Assembly (NCBI GenBank): GCA_023053545.1
Contig: JAKZAN010000053.1
Location: 248,001 to 312,000 of the forward strand
Source of the DNA: Lepidurus packardi
Taxonomy: Eukaryota; Arthropoda; Branchiopoda; Notostraca; Triopsidae
Reading direction: 5' to 3'
Length of the DNA: 64,000 nt
Shown: in pieces, positions 55,760 to 64,000 of the stretch
Position numbering within the stretch: position 1 is the stretch's first letter
Layout: each line of letters starts with the position of its first letter
Notes under the pieces: model-generated
The model's input: the letters and a program-made list of their open reading frames with translations, nothing else
Told to the model about the DNA's origin: nothing
The model's database searches: none
Made by a program: the position numbers and the translations under genes

Positions 55760-55800
55760 GCTAAAAGCTAACAGCTAATAGCTAAAAGCTAACAGCTAAA
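55759..55800 (+). repeat. Six tandem AGCTAAN heptanucleotides
   Basis: Six 7-bp units (AGCTAAA, AGCTAAC, AGCTAAT, AGCTAAA, AGCTAAC, AGCTAAA) directly after the 104-bp repeat array and 24 bp before the -7 box of the S9 peptidase gene. Length variation here could alter promoter activity. Confidence 0.9.
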
Positions 55801-55823
55801 AACAACCGCTAAACTAAAATCCG

Positions 55824-55831
55824 TAAATTTG
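55824..55831 (+). promoter_or_regulatory. -7 box of the S9 peptidase gene
   Basis: TAAATTTG, exact TAnnTTTG match, 19 bases before the ATG at 55851, just after the heptanucleotide tract. Confidence 0.5.
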
Positions 55832-55850
55832 CAGCATAACAAATCTCAAA

Positions 55851-57911
55851 ATGACTACACAACTTGCTGCGCCAATTGCCAACATCAAACCAAAAAAACT
55901 CGAAAAGCACGGTCACATGCGCATCGACGATTACTATTGGCTAAACAATCGTAAAAATCCAGAAGTAGTTGACTATCTCAACGCAGAAAACGAATACTAC
56001 AAGCAAATTACAGCTCACACAGATAATTTTCAAGATGAGTTGTTTGAGGAAATGAAAGCCCGAATTAAAGAAGATGACGCCTCAGTGCCTTATTTTTATA
56101 ACGGATATTTTTACATCACACGTTTTGAAAAGGGACAGAACTATCCAATATACAGCCGGAAAAAAGGGAGCCTAGAAGCGGTTGAAGAAGTCATGTTCGA
56201 CTGCAATGTGCTCGCAGCAGGGAAGTCATTTTTTCAATTGGGCACATACACAATAAGTAATGACAACCGATACGCCGCATTTGCAACAGATGTTGTGGGC
56301 AGAAGGATATTTACAATCTACATTAAAGACTTACAAACAGGGAAGCTCTTATCAGATAAAATCACAAAAACCACGGGAAGCGTAGTATGGGCAAACGACA
56401 ACGAAACATTGTTTTATACAAAACAAAACCCAAAAACCTTAAGGCCAGACACGGTTTTGAAACACAAAGTTGGCACTAAATCAGCCGCAGATGTCGAAGT
56501 ATATTTTGAAAAAGACGACACATTTCACGTCGACATTCACAAGACAAAGTCTAGGAAATATCTGGTCATCGATTGTGACAGCACCATGACAAACGAATCC
56601 CTAATTCTGGATGCAAACAACCCAAATGGTAAATTTAAGGTTTTTCAGAAACGAACTCGTGGATTGGAATATGGCATCGCACACTTTGACGATCACTTTT
56701 ATATACGAACAAATAAAAACAAGGCTACTAATTTCAAACTAATGAAAACGCACGAAGGTGCAACTTCAAAAGCAAATTGGGTAGATGTCTTGCCCCATCG
56801 ACAATCCGTTTTATTAGAAGATATCGAAATTTTTGAAAATTTCTTAGTAGCAGAAGAACGCAGCAACGGCTTAAATAATATCCGAATCATGTCATGGGAT
56901 GGTAAAACAGACTATTATTTGCCTTTTGATAGCCAAACATACACAGCAACTGCGGGCGCTAATCCAGATTTCTACACCAATATTTTGCGGTATAGCTATC
57001 AGTCACTGGCAACACCGTCGTCTGTAATCGATTTTGATATGACCACAAAACATAAAGTGGTGCTGAAAGAGCAGGAAGTTCTTGGCGGTCGCTTCGATAA
57101 AAACAATTACGCAGAAGAACGATTTTGGGCGACGGCAAAAGACGGCGCACAAATCCCGATTTCAATGGTCTATAGAAAGGGACTGATAAAAAACAGTAAA
57201 AACCCACTGCTTTTATACGCATATGGTTCATACGGCGCAACGATGGACGCTTATTTCTCATCGACCAGACTTACTTTATTAGACCGCGGTTTTATATATG
57301 CAATTGCACACATCCGAGGTGGCGAGGACATGGGCCGCGAATGGTATGAAAACGGAAAATTGTTGAAGAAGAAGAACACATTCACAGATTTTATCGATTG
57401 TTCAAAAGCTTTAATTGAAGCTGGATACACGTCTGCTAATCATTTGTATGCCGAAGGAGGTTCTGCAGGCGGATTGCTAATGGGTGCAATCGCAAACATG
57501 GCACCAGAGTTGTATAACGGCATTATTGCGCAAGTGCCATTTGTGGATGTCGTGACGACAATGCTAGACGACTCCATTCCGCTCACGACAGGAGAATATG
57601 ACGAATGGGGAAATCCTAATGAGGAGAAATTCTACAAATACATGCTGTCATATTCGCCATACGACAACATAAAAAAGCAAGAGTATCCAAATATGTATAT
57701 CTCTACGGGACTTCATGACTCACAAGTACAGTATTGGGAACCAGCAAAGTGGGTCGCAAAATTGCGGGCTAATAAAACTGACAAAAATTTGTTGTTACTC
57801 GATACAAACATGGAAGCAGGACATGGCGGAGCATCAGGCAGATTTGAAGCTTTACGCGAGTTGGCGAAGGAATTTACTTTTTTTCTCGATTTAGAAGGAA
57901 TTAAAAAGTAG
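55851..57911 (+). CDS. Prolyl oligopeptidase family serine peptidase (oligopeptidase B-like)
   Basis: 686-residue S9A peptidase. The first roughly 410 residues form the beta-propeller (starting KKLEKHGHMRIDDYYWLNNR). The catalytic alpha/beta-hydrolase domain carries EGGSAGGLLMG (nucleophile Ser), a conserved Asp in the YISTGLHDSQVQYWEP region and the catalytic His in GHGGASGRF. No signal peptide, so cytoplasmic turnover of short peptides is likely. Length and the EGGSAGG context fit oligopeptidase B. A promoter and short-repeat tract precede it. Confidence 0.93.
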   Translation: MTTQLAAPIANIKPKKLEKHGHMRIDDYYWLNNRKNPEVVDYLNAENEYYKQITAHTDNFQDELFEEMKARIKEDDASVPYFYNGYFYITRFEKGQNYPIYSRKKGSLEAVEEVMFDCNVLAAGKSFFQLGTYTISNDNRYAAFATDVVGRRIFTIYIKDLQTGKLLSDKITKTTGSVVWANDNETLFYTKQNPKTLRPDTVLKHKVGTKSAADVEVYFEKDDTFHVDIHKTKSRKYLVIDCDSTMTNESLILDANNPNGKFKVFQKRTRGLEYGIAHFDDHFYIRTNKNKATNFKLMKTHEGATSKANWVDVLPHRQSVLLEDIEIFENFLVAEERSNGLNNIRIMSWDGKTDYYLPFDSQTYTATAGANPDFYTNILRYSYQSLATPSSVIDFDMTTKHKVVLKEQEVLGGRFDKNNYAEERFWATAKDGAQIPISMVYRKGLIKNSKNPLLLYAYGSYGATMDAYFSSTRLTLLDRGFIYAIAHIRGGEDMGREWYENGKLLKKKNTFTDFIDCSKALIEAGYTSANHLYAEGGSAGGLLMGAIANMAPELYNGIIAQVPFVDVVTTMLDDSIPLTTGEYDEWGNPNEEKFYKYMLSYSPYDNIKKQEYPNMYISTGLHDSQVQYWEPAKWVAKLRANKTDKNLLLLDTNMEAGHGGASGRFEALRELAKEFTFFLDLEGIKK

Positions 57912-57927
57912 GTTAGAATATTTTTCT

Positions 57928-57935
57928 TAAATTTG
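57928..57935 (+). promoter_or_regulatory. -7 box upstream of the cysteine synthase-like gene
   Basis: TAAATTTG, exact TAnnTTTG match, 57 bases before the ATG at 57993. It covers the TTG at 57933, which argues against that start. Confidence 0.45.
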
Positions 57936-57992
57936 CTTGGATTTGAGGTTCTGAAATCACCAATAAAATCAGACCTTGATAACTATTTTTTT

Positions 57993-59033
57993 ATGAAAGA
58001 AGAGATAAAAGCTTACAATAATGTCCTTGAACTGATTGGAAACACACCTCTAATTAAGCTCAATAAAGTTACCGAAGATCTTATCGGTAATTTTTATGCA
58101 AAAGTTGAAGCATTTAATCCTGGCCATTCTACAAAAGACAGAATTGCCCTGTATATTATTGAAGAAGCTGAAAAAAGAGGCATTCTCTCTCCAGGTGACA
58201 CGATTATCGAAACAACTTCCGGAAATACCGGTTTTAGTTTGGCGATGGTGAGCATTATCAAAGGCTACAATTGCATTTTAGCAGTAAGTTCGAAATCGTC
58301 TAAAGACAAAATAGACATGCTTCGCACGATGGGCGCAAAGGTTTATGTTTGCCCAGCAAACGTTTCTGCAGACGACAAAAGGTCATACTATAATGTTGCG
58401 AAGCGCCTTCATGAAGAGACGAAAGGTTCCGTATACATCAATCAATATTTCAACCAGCTCAATATTGATGCGCATTATAAAACAACGGGACCAGAAATAT
58501 GGAACCAAACAAGCGGAAAAATAACGCATCTTGTGGCTTGTAGCGGCACTGGAGGCACCATTTCTGGCGCAGCAAAATTCTTGAAAGAGCAAAACCCAGA
58601 CATTAAAATATTAGGTGTCGATGCTTTTGGATCAGTGCTTAAAAAATACCACGAAACAAAAGAATTTGACAACAACGAAATATATCCATACAGAATTGAA
58701 GGTCTAGGAAAAAACCTAATCCCAACGGCAACAGATTTCGATTCGATCGATAAATTCATGAAGGTAACTGATGAAGAAAGCGCACATGCAACCCGCGAAA
58801 TTGCTAAAGCAGAAGGGCTATTTGTGGGCTATACCTCAGGAGCAGTATTGCAGGCAGTTCGCCAGTACGCAGCACAAGGCGAGTTTAATGAACAAAGCAA
58901 CGTAGTTGCCATTTTTCCAGATCATGGCTCAAGATATATGAGTAAAGTCTTTAGCGACGACTGGATGAGTGAACAAGGATTTTTTGATAGCGTGAATATC
59001 GAAGCAGAGCAAAAAGTCGAATTTATCAAGTAG
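57993..59033 (+). CDS. PLP-dependent cysteine synthase family protein
   Basis: Fold-type II PLP enzyme of 346 residues from the ATG at 57993 ([19 protein letters not shown]). Schiff-base Lys in [10 protein letters not shown], the substrate loop [11 protein letters not shown], and the phosphate-binding [12 protein letters not shown] are clear. The context GAKVYVC and [10 protein letters not shown] fit O-acetylserine sulfhydrylase or cystathionine beta-synthase. It lacks the CBS-domain tail of longer cystathionine beta-synthases, so a CysK/CysM-like role is most likely; the partner sulfur genes are not here. Ends in a strong terminator shared with yebC. Confidence 0.88.
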   Translation: MKEEIKAYNNVLELIGNTPLIKLNKVTEDLIGNFYAKVEAFNPGHSTKDRIALYIIEEAEKRGILSPGDTIIETTSGNTGFSLAMVSIIKGYNCILAVSSKSSKDKIDMLRTMGAKVYVCPANVSADDKRSYYNVAKRLHEETKGSVYINQYFNQLNIDAHYKTTGPEIWNQTSGKITHLVACSGTGGTISGAAKFLKEQNPDIKILGVDAFGSVLKKYHETKEFDNNEIYPYRIEGLGKNLIPTATDFDSIDKFMKVTDEESAHATREIAKAEGLFVGYTSGAVLQAVRQYAAQGEFNEQSNVVAIFPDHGSRYMSKVFSDDWMSEQGFFDSVNIEAEQKVEFIK

Positions 59034-59051
59034 CATGCAAATTCTTATAAA

Positions 59052-59088
59052 ACAAAAAGAGCCTCAAATATTTGAGGCTCTTTTTTGT
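59052..59088. terminator. Bidirectional terminator, cysteine synthase-like gene/yebC
   Basis: AAAAAGAGCCTCAAA (59054-59068) pairs with TTTGAGGCTCTTTTT (59071-59085), with A and T runs, between convergent genes. Confidence 0.9.
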
Positions 59089-59104
59089 TACTAGCAAATA
59101 AAAA

Positions 59105-59824
59105 CTATTCGCCTGTTTCTTCCATCGTATGATAAACGTTCTGAACGTCGTCATCTTCCTCAATTTTCTCTAGCAATTTTTCAACATCTGCTATTTGAGC
59201 CTCTGTCAATTGCTTAGTAACTTGCGGTATTCTTTCAAATCCAGATGATAAAATTTCAAACTTTCGGTTTTCCAACTCTTTCTGAATCGCTCCAAAACTT
59301 TCAAAAGGCGCATAGATTAAGACACCATCTTCGTCCTCAAAAACTTCTTCAACGCCACAATCAATCAATTCCAATTCCAATTCTTCAACATCGAAATCCG
59401 CTTTTGCTATCCTAAAGTTGCAAGTATGGTCAAACATAAATTCAACTGATCCTTGTGTTCCCATGCTGCCATTACACTTGTTAAAATAACTCCTGATATT
59501 TGCAACCGTTCTGTTGTTGTTGTCTGTTGCGGTTTCAATCAAAATCGCAATGCCATGTGGCGCATATCCCTCAAAAAGCACTTCTTTATAATTAGCTGTG
59601 TCCTTATCAGTAGCTTTCTTAATGGCGCGCTCCACGTTGTCTTTCGGCATGTTTGCCGACTTTGCGTTCTGAATTACGGCACGCAATCTTGAGTTCGATT
59701 CTGGGTTGGGTCCGCCTTCTTTTACGGCCATCACGATATCTTTCCCAATTCTTGTAAACGCCTTAGCCATAGCCGACCAACGTTTCATTTTTCTGTTCTT
59801 TCTAAACTCAAACGCTCTTCCCAT
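59105..59824 (-). CDS. YebC/PmpR family DNA-binding regulator
   Basis: 239-residue protein of the YebC/TACO1 family, reported as transcription regulator or translational activator of proline-rich proteins. Standard start MGRAFEFRKNRKMKRWSAMA with the AKAFTRIGKDIVMAVKEGGP segment, NMPKDNVERAIKKA, and GVAILI-type strand (GYAPHGIAILIETATDNNNR). Usual length. Convergent with the cysteine synthase-like gene and 29 bp upstream-to-downstream from gcvT on the same strand (gcvT is upstream). Confidence 0.93.
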   Translation of the reverse strand: MGRAFEFRKNRKMKRWSAMAKAFTRIGKDIVMAVKEGGPNPESNSRLRAVIQNAKSANMPKDNVERAIKKATDKDTANYKEVLFEGYAPHGIAILIETATDNNNRTVANIRSYFNKCNGSMGTQGSVEFMFDHTCNFRIAKADFDVEELELELIDCGVEEVFEDEDGVLIYAPFESFGAIQKELENRKFEILSSGFERIPQVTKQLTEAQIADVEKLLEKIEEDDDVQNVYHTMEETGE

Positions 59825-59853
59825 ACGAGATTATAACAATAAATTAGTAAATC

Positions 59854-60936
59854 TTATTTTTTATAAAATGGCAACTTAACCACTTTTGCAGCCACATCAT
59901 TTTTTCTAATTCTAATAAAAATATCCGAATCTACCGTGCTAAATTCCAATGGAACATAACCCAATCCAATGCCTTTATTCATCGAAGGCGACATGGTTCC
60001 TGAAGTCACAATGCCAATTACATTTCCAGCAGCATCCACAATTTCATAATCATGCCTTGGCACACCACGTTCAACCAATTCAAAAGCGACCAATTTACGT
60101 TTTACACCCGCTTCTTTTTGTTGCTGAAGCTGATCTGAATTCACAAACGATTTGTTGAATTTCGTAATCCATCCCAAACCTGCTTCTAACGGCGAAGTCG
60201 TGTCGTTAATGTCATTTCCATACAAGCAAAAACCCATTTCCAAACGCAAAGTATCTCGAGCCGCTAGACCAATCGGCTTTATGCCAAATGGGGCACCAGC
60301 TTCAAAAACGCGATTCCAAATTTGTTCAACCTCCGAATTCTTGCAGTAAATTTCAAAACCACCAGAACCAGTATAACCTGTTGCGCTGATAATTACGTGT
60401 TCAATACCTGCAAAATCTGCTACTTCAAAATGATAATAAGCAATTGCAGACAAGTCGATCGACGATAAAGATTGCATCGCTTCAACCGCTTTCGGGCCCT
60501 GAATTGCCAATAAAGAATAATCCTCAGACAAATTTTTCATTTCCACACCCATATCGTTATGCGCAGAAATCCAATCCCAATCCTTATCAATATTTGAGGC
60601 GTTTACAACCAATAAATATTGCTCTTCTTTCATTTTGTAGATAATCAAATCATCCACAATGCCACCCTCTGTGTTCGGCAAACAAGAATATTGTGCGCGC
60701 CCAATCGTAAGCACAGACGCATCGTTAGTTGTCACTTTCTGAATCAAATCCAAAGCTTTCGGCCCTGTCAGCAAAAATTCGCCCATGTGCGAAACGTCAA
60801 AAACACCCACTGCATTTCGAACTGCTTCGTGTTCGGCATTCACCCCTTCATACTGAATGGGCATGTTGTATCCAGCAAAAGGCAACATTTTTGCCCCTAA
60901 TTTCTCGTGTATGTGCGTAAGCGCAGTATTTTTCAT
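59854..60936 (-). CDS. gcvT: Glycine cleavage system aminomethyltransferase (T protein)
   Basis: Transfers the methylene group from aminomethyl-lipoyl H protein to tetrahydrofolate. 360 residues. Blocks: [50 protein letters not shown] (catalytic Asp), [35 protein letters not shown] and the C-terminal [11 protein letters not shown]. Standalone; gcvP and gcvH are not in the window. yebC follows 29 bp downstream. Copy B of the 105-bp repeat lies 95 bp upstream of its start. Confidence 0.95.
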   Translation of the reverse strand: MKNTALTHIHEKLGAKMLPFAGYNMPIQYEGVNAEHEAVRNAVGVFDVSHMGEFLLTGPKALDLIQKVTTNDASVLTIGRAQYSCLPNTEGGIVDDLIIYKMKEEQYLLVVNASNIDKDWDWISAHNDMGVEMKNLSEDYSLLAIQGPKAVEAMQSLSSIDLSAIAYYHFEVADFAGIEHVIISATGYTGSGGFEIYCKNSEVEQIWNRVFEAGAPFGIKPIGLAARDTLRLEMGFCLYGNDINDTTSPLEAGLGWITKFNKSFVNSDQLQQQKEAGVKRKLVAFELVERGVPRHDYEIVDAAGNVIGIVTSGTMSPSMNKGIGLGYVPLEFSTVDSDIFIRIRKNDVAAKVVKLPFYKK

Positions 60937-61030
60937 CGTATGTGTTTTTCTGGCAGCTAATTTATTGCTTTTTTACCGGCTTTCAAAAGGAAAATTAACA
61001 AGCATTTACAGATTTTTACTTTCATTTTTT

Positions 61031-61135
61031 GGAGCTATTTCCGGCTGTTCACTGCAATCTTTTTGTCTACAAAATCCCATTTAAATTGAATCTTTCCAAT
61101 AAGACAAAAAGGATTTTCGTTGCCATCCGGGCTAG
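61031..61135 (+). repeat. 105-bp dispersed hairpin repeat, copy B
   Basis: Begins GGAGCTATTTCC, ends CATCCGGGCTAG. Same length as copy A at 55199-55303. The shared block CTGTTCACTGCAATCTTTTT is exact, as is GACAAAAAGGATTT. Lies between the divergent gcvT and nnrD genes, 69 bp before the nnrD start. Confidence 0.75.
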
Positions 61136-61203
61136 ATTTTAACCAAGATTTTCACAGGTAGCCTCAGAATATATCGTAACTTTAATATACAAATTAACCC
61201 GTA

Positions 61204-62055
61204 ATGAAACAAAATATCCAAATATCGAAAGTAGAACTGCTCAAATACTACCGGCCAATAGATAAATTTACGCACAAAGGCATTCAAGGCCACGCGCTCA
61301 TTATTGGCGGAAGCCACGGCAAAATTGGTTCGGTTTCGCTTTCAGCAAAAGCAGCGCTAATGACAGGGTGCGGACTGGTGACGGCGGTCGTGCCCGAATG
61401 TGGCTACCAGATTCTGCAAATTGGCCAACCAGAAGTGATGGTTTCAACCGGAAAGGGCGACAAATACCTCACGAAGATAGCGTTCGAAATCATACCGCAG
61501 GCCATCGGAATTGGTCCCGGAATGGGGCAGGAGCGAGCCACCGCCAGAGCTTTTCATGAGTTTCTAGAAAACAACAAGCATCCACTCGTTGTAGATGCAG
61601 ATGCGTTGAATATTCTGGCGAGAAATGCAAAATGGATGTATTTACTGCCACCCAAAACGATCTTAACCCCACATGCTCGCGAACTTGAACGCATGATCGG
61701 CATTTGCGAAAATGAAAATGAAAAAATGAAACGGATTCAAGCAATGTCAAAGGAGTATGATTGCATCGTGATAGCGAAAGGAGCGCCCACTTTAGTGGTA
61801 TACCAAGGTGCGGTCTACGAAAACACAACCGGAAATGCCGCATTGGCAACAGCAGGTAGTGGCGACGTACTAACGGGTATAATTACAAGTTTACTGGCGC
61901 AAGGTTATGAACCTCTGGAAGCCGCGCAAATGGGCGTTTACCTGCATGGCATGACTGCAGATTTGGCGCTGCCGGAAACTGGATATCAATCGTTTATTGC
62001 CCCAGATATTATCAAAAACATTGGCAAAGCGTGGCTGAGTTTGACAAGTTTGTAA
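61204..62055 (+). CDS. nnrD: NAD(P)H-hydrate dehydratase
   Basis: Repairs hydrated NAD(P)H in an ADP- or ATP-dependent reaction. 283 residues with a ribokinase-like fold: GHALIIGGSHGKIGSVSLSA, GPGMGQERATARAF, HPLVVDADALNILARN, ILTPHARELERMIG and the signature NAALATAGSGDVLTGII. Many bacteria fuse it to the NnrE epimerase; here only the dehydratase part exists, with no epimerase domain. The signature reads NAALATAGSGD where NPGMATGGSGD is usual, with both catalytic Asp positions kept. It stands alone, divergent from gcvT. Confidence 0.93.
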   Translation: MKQNIQISKVELLKYYRPIDKFTHKGIQGHALIIGGSHGKIGSVSLSAKAALMTGCGLVTAVVPECGYQILQIGQPEVMVSTGKGDKYLTKIAFEIIPQAIGIGPGMGQERATARAFHEFLENNKHPLVVDADALNILARNAKWMYLLPPKTILTPHARELERMIGICENENEKMKRIQAMSKEYDCIVIAKGAPTLVVYQGAVYENTTGNAALATAGSGDVLTGIITSLLAQGYEPLEAAQMGVYLHGMTADLALPETGYQSFIAPDIIKNIGKAWLSLTSL

Positions 62056-62225
62056 AAATAAAAATAGCCCGATGCCAATTTTCTTTTAAAATATTTATCA
62101 AACATAAAGCTTTGCAGCATGGCGAAGTGGCGTACTTTGTAGCACTTTCTTTCAATAGCACTGAACCTGCCATTTTGCCAAACTGCAGTTAAGCCTTTGC
62201 GCTCAATTTGTTAAGTTGGTTTGGT
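62056..62225. other. 170-bp spacer between nnrD and the restriction gene
   Basis: No ORF, RNA or terminator recognised. It is the border of the restriction-modification pair, and no clear direct repeat or integrase gene is seen. Confidence 0.5.
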
Positions 62226-63533
62226 CTATTTCGTTATATCTAAAACTTCGTTTGCTTTATATAAGTTTGGTAAATTCTGTGACTTAATTCTAAACTGACT
62301 TCGTTTTTTAATTTTCGGTTTGCTCGAAGCGTTTTCCATTTTAATTCCAGGGTCGTAATAAATATTTCCGTTTGCCATTTGTCCAAGAAATAGTTGAAAG
62401 TCAGTTCCTGTCCCTAGAATTATATTGTTGCCGTATTTGTATTGTCTTTCGTTTGTCATTTCAGAAAGTGAAGGTACATAACAAGCTTGATTGTGCTTTC
62501 TATTCCAATGTAAAAGCATTGATGCAAAGCTCCAAGATGCTGTCTCATTTCCATTAATGTCAACTAATGAAATTCGTCCGTTTGTATTTCTGATTTTGCC
62601 ACTTTCTGCATCAAAGCCAATTAATTGCATTTCTAAATTTGTCAATGGGTGTCGAATACCTGTTTTGTGTACGCCACCAAAATTTATTCGGTCTTCTCTT
62701 CCTGTTCTATCTTCATAACCATATTGTCTTAAAAACGCTTCTGCTCCTTCGGTTCGATAAATCCCGTCAGTTGGTTCTGGTGTCATTAAAGTTATAATTG
62801 CAGAGTTCACTTTTGCAAAATTGGCAACGCCAAATTGTTTTACTTCCCAACCTAAAAAGTCGGGTTCTGAATATCCATTTGGTGTAATACCTAATTCAGC
62901 TTCTAAGGTATAACCGCCACAATTTGGGGCTTCACAAGCCAAAATGTTACCAAGTCGGTCAAGTCGTTTTGATTTTATCCAGCCCAATTGATGAATGCGA
63001 AGCAATTCATTGATTAAGTCGGCTTTGTTGTTTGCCACTTGTAGCAATTCAATAACATTAAAAACTCCGTGTTCCGATATATTTGCTTGGATTGCAAATT
63101 CATTTGCAATTTCCGAATTTGGGTCTGCAACGTAACCTAAAATAGTTCCGTTTTTCGCTACTGAAAAGAATAAGAGCCTGTCAGCAAGTCTTTGTGTCAT
63201 CAATGCTGAAGGTGCATTTTGGCATCTCGCCAAAAAGCCTGAAAATCTAACTTCAGGATATTTAGGGTAGAGTATAAGTTGTGCATTTGGTGCAGGAAAC
63301 AAATTTCCATCTTCTGAAATCCAAGAAAAATTTATTGATGCTTTAAAACGTTCTTTATTCCAATCTCCTGCTTCTTCATTTTGGATTTCAGAAATTGGTA
63401 AAATGTTTAAAATTTCAAAGCTACCACCGAAATAAACTTGATTTTTTGAATTGTCGTTTGACGAAAGTTTTTTGATATAAATTTTTGTGCAACCGTTATC
63501 AATGAACAGCGACTTTAGATTTTGTAGGTTCAT
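62226..63533 (-). CDS. MvaI/BcnI family type II restriction endonuclease
   Basis: Probable type II restriction enzyme, 435 residues. The catalytic core starts near residue 170: LINELLRIHQLGWIKSKRL, then GGYTLEAELGI (Glu211) and YSEPDFLGWEVKQ, a PD-x4-E-x-K site with Asp225, Glu230 and Lys232. This spacing and the PNGYSEPDFLGWE context are typical of MvaI/BcnI (recognition CCWGG and CCSGG; not assignable here). MvaI itself is about 245 residues. The first about 165 residues, with YPKYPEVRFSGFLARCQNAP, are extra. Its start overlaps the methyltransferase stop by 35 bases in another frame. The region looks more AT-rich than the core genes (by eye). Confidence 0.88.
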   Translation of the reverse strand: MNLQNLKSLFIDNGCTKIYIKKLSSNDNSKNQVYFGGSFEILNILPISEIQNEEAGDWNKERFKASINFSWISEDGNLFPAPNAQLILYPKYPEVRFSGFLARCQNAPSALMTQRLADRLLFFSVAKNGTILGYVADPNSEIANEFAIQANISEHGVFNVIELLQVANNKADLINELLRIHQLGWIKSKRLDRLGNILACEAPNCGGYTLEAELGITPNGYSEPDFLGWEVKQFGVANFAKVNSAIITLMTPEPTDGIYRTEGAEAFLRQYGYEDRTGREDRINFGGVHKTGIRHPLTNLEMQLIGFDAESGKIRNTNGRISLVDINGNETASWSFASMLLHWNRKHNQACYVPSLSEMTNERQYKYGNNIILGTGTDFQLFLGQMANGNIYYDPGIKMENASSKPKIKKRSQFRIKSQNLPNLYKANEVLDITK

Positions 63534-64000
63534 TGATTTTCAAAACTTCTTTTATAATATTCTTTCCAACTGCTTGAATTAATGGCGTTACGACAGAATT
63601 ACCAAATTGTTTGTAAGCTTGATTGTCCGAAACTGGAATTACAAAACTATCAGGAAATCCTTGAAGTCTTGCACATTCTCTTGGAGTCAACCTTCTTGGG
63701 TTTAATCCGTCTTGTGGTATTAAAATTTCTGCTCCGTCTTTGTAATACCTTGCACTCATTGTTCTTGAAATGCCATCTAAATTGGTCAAACCAAAACCAA
63801 AACCGTTACCTTTTGCTTTGTGCTTTTTCGCATATTCTTGCAAATAATTCCAAAGCTTGTCGGACAACGTGTATTTTGGGTCAACTTCTTCTTCTAAAAT
63901 ATGACGAATGGCAAATTTTGTATCTCTCATTTTCGGAAATTCAAAAGTTTCTTCGCCTTTAAAAAAGTTGTTGTTAAAACCAACAATGATTATTCTCTCT
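63499..64000 (-). CDS. C5 cytosine DNA methyltransferase (3' part)
   Basis: Modification enzyme of the pair; it methylates cytosine at C5 to protect the host. The reading frame is open to the right window edge, so the ATG at 63930 is internal. The sequence before it (RIIIVGFNNNFFKGEETFEF) is the conserved block before the target-recognition domain, and the catalytic PCQ motif lies outside the window. Motif IX is RRLTPRECARLQGFPDSF and motif X YKQFGNSVVTPLIQAV. Last 35 bases overlap the nuclease gene, so methyltransferase is made first, a layout that protects new hosts. Confidence 0.92.
   Translation of the reverse strand, partial: ERIIIVGFNNNFFKGEETFEFPKMRDTKFAIRHILEEEVDPKYTLSDKLWNYLQEYAKKHKAKGNGFGFGLTNLDGISRTMSARYYKDGAEILIPQDGLNPRRLTPRECARLQGFPDSFVIPVSDNQAYKQFGNSVVTPLIQAVGKNIIKEVLKINEPTKSKVAVH

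Noticed and set aside
62056-62225. Attachment site or insertion sequence end beside the restriction pair
   Set aside because: No direct repeats, inverted ends or integrase remains that I could support.

Overview
The window is chromosomal DNA of a Bacteroidota bacterium, almost certainly Flavobacteriaceae and probably Flavobacterium. Pointers are the AT-rich composition, many -7 boxes of the Bacteroidota form TAnnTTTG with short leaders, flavobacterial family proteins (a DUF3822 protein, a small CAL67264-like membrane protein, an HsdR_N_2 protein), a type A RNase P RNA, and Flavobacterium-style intergenic repeats. It is a core-genome stretch: replication and repair (dnaX, recG, pcrA, holA, topoisomerase IB, a RecD-like helicase), translation (pheT, prfB, rsmD, a Sua5/YciO/YrdC protein, ettA, RNase P RNA) and envelope genes (kdsB, lpxD, GT9 and GT2 glycosyltransferases, an RND efflux operon, an OmpA-type lipoprotein). 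No rRNA, tRNA, prophage or complete insertion sequence was seen.

Layout. 1-9.6 kb: dnaX (runs off the left edge), topoisomerase IB, rnpB, rsmD-DUF3822, RecD-like helicase, kdsB, pheT. 9.8-19.6 kb: an SDR, a 301-bp element bounded by inverted repeats, bestrophin, the MFP-RND-TolC efflux operon, recG. 19.7-31 kb: M1 peptidase, pcrA, Sua5/YciO/YrdC protein, GT9, OmpA lipoprotein, GT2, HsdR_N protein, holA, a broken hypothetical gene. 31-41 kb: ettA, hybrid histidine kinase, DEAD-box helicase, an arginase/formimidoylglutamase-family enzyme and hutI (histidine breakdown) around a coiled-coil membrane protein, corA. 41-55 kb: peptidases, Lrp/AsnC regulator, DinB, CPBP protease with a menE-like ligase, acyl-CoA carboxylase, DUF47-PiT phosphate uptake, lpxD, prfB, threonine aldolase, YbaB. 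55-62 kb: repeat-rich spacer, S9 peptidase, cysteine synthase family enzyme, yebC, gcvT, nnrD. 62.2-64 kb: a type II restriction-modification pair (MvaI/BcnI-family nuclease and a C5 cytosine methyltransferase cut by the right edge).

Points worth attention. (1) dnaX carries a run of ten A that puts a stop directly after the clamp-loader core, while the tau tail continues in the -1 frame: either gamma/tau recoding (translational or by transcriptional slippage) or a length error. (2) prfB has the textbook autoregulatory +1 frameshift site. (3) dnaX, kdsB, pheT, pcrA and a hypothetical gene each carry one surplus base, all within the first 31 kb, which points to assembly or read errors more than to five broken genes. 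(4) Several structured repeat families occupy intergenic DNA: a 104-bp tandem repeat in four copies with a hairpin in each, a heptanucleotide tract, a dispersed 105-bp hairpin element in two copies, and a 301-bp element with 14-bp terminal inverted repeats. (5) The restriction-modification pair has overlapping genes, and its nuclease has a long extra N-terminal region.
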